From NCBI GenBank assembly GCA_963710865.1, contig CAVQBR010000002.1:620001-684000 (forward strand): DNA of 64,000 nt, given 5' to 3'. Source of the stretch: PRDV01 sp963710865. Its GTDB lineage: Bacteria; Babelota; Babeliae; Babelales; Babelaceae. The position numbers were made by a program, and so were the translations under genes. The notes below the pieces were generated by a model, which was not told where the DNA came from, did no database searches, and saw only the letters and a program-made list of their open reading frames with translations. Numbering within the stretch: the stretch's first letter is position 1; every line of letters begins with the position of its first letter. Of this stretch, positions 61,890 to 64,000 are shown one piece after another.

Positions 61890-63476
61890 TTATCGCTCTT
61901 CACTTAAAGATAAGAGTGGTTGCTTTATTTCTTTGCAGGCACATTCGATTTTCGGTTTTTCTTGCTCCAATTCAAAAGAAATTCCAACGAGAACTATTTT
62001 TTTCTTGGTGAGAAGGTATTTTTCATAGTACTGCTTGTCTTCAATCTGTTTCAATGCTGCTTGTGCGTTGGCACGGAGTTTAAACTCAAAGATGAAGATG
62101 TGCGTGTCAGTAGTTGCAACCATATCTATGCGTCCCTTATTGGTGAGGACTTCTGAGTTGGCATCTATTGCAAATAAGGTGCAGAGCAATTGAAAGAACT
62201 TATGATAGAACTGTTCATTTTTTGAATCGAGAGAATAGGGTATGTGCGCAAAGAGAGATTGCAGGATATTGCAGAATACAGGGATGTTATTATCCGTAAG
62301 TGCATGTTTTAGTTGAGAGATGGTCGATTCAATCGTAGATAGATTTGTTTGGGATAGACTGATTAGGAGGTATTTGTTAAATGTATCTTTGACCTCGGCA
62401 TTTGGAAAATCGAGCGTATATAATTTAGCTTTTTCGTCATACGCTGAAATCGTAAGATATCCCGTCTGATAGAGTAGAGGGATTGCTGGGATATCTGAAA
62501 TTTCAACAGTACCGAGTGCTTCACTGCTGAGTTCTACTGTCTTGAGATTGTCGAGTGAATGATATTGTTTGCGTAACAAAGGGATGAGGAAACTAGGAGT
62601 TCCCGTCTCAAGCCAATAATTATGTTGTTCTTTTTGAAACAGGTAATGTGAAACCGAGTATGGATTGTAGACTTTGCTTTCTTTTGCAGAAAAACGATAG
62701 CCATTGTACCAGTATCTCATTTCCTGAAGAACATTATCAAATGTCTGATTTCTCTGATGAGCAATGATTTTAATATAGGGAGAAAAAAAGTGTATAATTT
62801 CTTCTTCTGTGTATCCAAGAAGCTCGGCAGCAGCCTTATCCATCGTTAGATCATTTAAATTGTTGAGGCCCGAGAACAATGAGGTTTTTGAGAATTTAGT
62901 TACCCCCGTCATAAAAATAGCCCGCAGGTAGGCATTACTACTTTTAAGCACGCTGAAAAAGTCTTTAAGAATTTTGCGATTTTCTTCGGCGATAGCTGGA
63001 GTATCCAATGCCCTCAGAATTGGATAATCATACTCATCAATAAGGACAACAACGGGATTGCGCTTTGCTAAATGAGTAACAAGTTCTATAAACATAAACC
63101 CTGGAGATGGTGCCATCGAAACATCTATACCATGGGATTTGGCAATGGTCGCTAGCTTGTAGGAGAGAGTTTTTATTAATGCAGAAGGTGAGGCACTATC
63201 AAGCTCGGAAAAATCGAGGTCTATCACGGGATATTCTTGCCATTCATAATTGCTTGAATCTTCTATCCACAGGCCTTTAAATAGATGTCTATGGCCGAGA
63301 AAAAGAGATTTTAATGTCGATATAAATAGTGATTTACCAAAGCGCCGCGGTCGTGATAGAAAATAGAAACGACCAGTGGTGATCAGCTCATAGATAATCT
63401 CAGTTTTGTCCACATAGACATACCCATCGGTTATCATAGTCTCGAAGCTGCTGATATCGCGGGGTAATTTCTTCAT
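61890..63476 (-). CDS. AAA-ATPase-like protein with C-terminal PD-(D/E)XK nuclease domain
   Basis: 528 aa. The N-terminal domain starts MKKLPRDISSFETMITDGYV and has the P-loop SRPRRFGKSL and Walker B VVVLIDEYD. The C-terminal nuclease core is GRIDM ... IFIFEFKL, then KIVLVGISFEL. The start at 63476 matches the family; a longer frame to 63548 adds 24 unsupported residues. The family is abundant in host-associated and gut bacteria and its role is unsettled (mobile-element or defence-like). This is the only intact copy here; decayed copies follow ank2, ank3 and ank4. Confidence 0.85.
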   Translation of the reverse strand: MKKLPRDISSFETMITDGYVYVDKTEIIYELITTGRFYFLSRPRRFGKSLFISTLKSLFLGHRHLFKGLWIEDSSNYEWQEYPVIDLDFSELDSASPSALIKTLSYKLATIAKSHGIDVSMAPSPGFMFIELVTHLAKRNPVVVLIDEYDYPILRALDTPAIAEENRKILKDFFSVLKSSNAYLRAIFMTGVTKFSKTSLFSGLNNLNDLTMDKAAAELLGYTEEEIIHFFSPYIKIIAHQRNQTFDNVLQEMRYWYNGYRFSAKESKVYNPYSVSHYLFQKEQHNYWLETGTPSFLIPLLRKQYHSLDNLKTVELSSEALGTVEISDIPAIPLLYQTGYLTISAYDEKAKLYTLDFPNAEVKDTFNKYLLISLSQTNLSTIESTISQLKHALTDNNIPVFCNILQSLFAHIPYSLDSKNEQFYHKFFQLLCTLFAIDANSEVLTNKGRIDMVATTDTHIFIFEFKLRANAQAALKQIEDKQYYEKYLLTKKKIVLVGISFELEQEKPKIECACKEIKQPLLSLSEER

Positions 63477-63548
63477 CTGGGTCTCGTAAAAATGCGTGGT
63501 CAATAAATCTCTTGATTCAATGATAGCAAAAATGTAGCCGTGTGCCAA

Positions 63549-64000
63549 TTAGCTCTTGTATGGAAGGTGTGACTGAAGTGCTACCGTAAGTTAATTTGAG
63601 CTTATAGTGTATCAATCTTGCTGCTAAGAATTGTTTTTGAAAAGGAATAGCGAAATTTCAACGAGCTTAGAGAGGATCTAATTGCTCTTTCTGGTGCTAT
63701 TGAGAAGTGCAAAAAAATTTTCTGAAGAGTTCGCAAGGATGATGAAAGCAAGTAATTGTTGAAATGAGAACGATGGATTGTGGTTTAGTAGCACTGGGCC
63801 AATAATTAATGCGAGAAGCAGTTTCAAGCAGCGTTAGCAGCTCCTCGTATGAAAAAAACATAGAAAAAAGTTATTATAAAACGAGCTATGGAAAAAATCA
63901 GCTTAGATGAACAAGCCCTTTACATAAAGGAGAGCTCATTAGGCCTTTTCAATATTCTGCAATGATACCCTGTCGAGGTACTTCACTCCCATTAGAAGAA
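63549..64000. other. terminal 450 bp without a recognisable gene
   Basis: Only short frames, for example 25 codons from an ATG near 63888 and a 25-codon open stretch after a TAG near 63650 (NFNELREDLIALSGAIEKC). Nothing is convincing; it may hold promoter sequence or decayed coding DNA. Confidence 0.3.

Noticed and set aside
63888..63965. 25-codon ORF near the right edge
   Set aside because: Too short, with no homology and no clear upstream signal beyond purine-rich sequence.

Overview
The window reads as chromosomal DNA of a Gram-negative-type, probably host-associated bacterium. It has outer-membrane beta-barrels with a terminal Phe, a Pal-like lipoprotein and D-Ala-D-Ala metabolism. These sit beside signal-peptide ankyrin-repeat proteins, a secreted RING-finger gene, a secreted knottin-like peptide and a FeS-less MutY. 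That mix fits Candidatus Dependentiae (TM6/Babeliae) best, with other amoeba- or protist-associated lineages as alternatives. The assignment is inference; no rRNA is present.

Layout. 0-3.6 kb: a MutY-like glycosylase and a two-domain M16 peptidase, on the minus strand. 3.8-18.1 kb: four tandem paralogous exported ankyrin proteins (about 9, 23, 14 and 17 repeats). The three segments downstream of ank2, ank3 and ank4 hold decayed minus-strand pieces of an AAA/PD-(D/E)XK gene of the same family as the intact one at 61.9-63.5 kb. 18.4-22.2 kb: an IS605/IS1341-type tnpB split by a complete-looking group II intron; removing the intron rejoins a 370-aa TnpB exactly in frame. 22.3-28.9 kb: truncated ComEC, a clostripain-like lipoprotein, family-4 UDG, a 400-bp intergenic region with DnaA-box-like sites, then nusA-infB. 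28.9-31.3 kb: 2.4 kb without genes but with three near-identical copies of a structured repeat plus one diverged copy. 31.3-40.2 kb: nfo, two paralogous beta-barrel proteins flanking a membrane AAA+ protein, and aspS. 40.2-46.7 kb: a small Cys protein, a fifth ankyrin protein, a frameshifted AlbA/Schlafen-type regulator flanked by helically phased TCCTAG repeats, gatB and the knottin-like peptide. 46.7-54.5 kb: an AT-rich region, parA with a ribbon-helix-helix partner, rng, pal, a VanY-type peptidase, mnmE, jag, tRNA-Gly and ruvA. 54.5-64 kb: paralogous small membrane proteins, a Ddl-Ddl fusion, an exported flavoprotein, a row of tiny ORFs ending in a RING-H2 gene with an in-frame amber stop, and an intact AAA/PD-(D/E)XK gene.

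Housekeeping genes for translation, transcription, repair and wall turnover alternate with accessory blocks that look like host-interaction factors (ankyrin proteins, RING, knottin, exported enzymes) and mobile DNA. The ankyrin block looks recently amplified: it contains near-identical internal 198-bp repeats, duplicated promoters and duplicated pseudogene spacers. The strongest leads for new biology are the RING-H2 gene with its amber codon, the structured repeat family at 29-31 kb, the phased TCCTAG arrays, the knottin-like peptide and the tnpB/group II intron composite.
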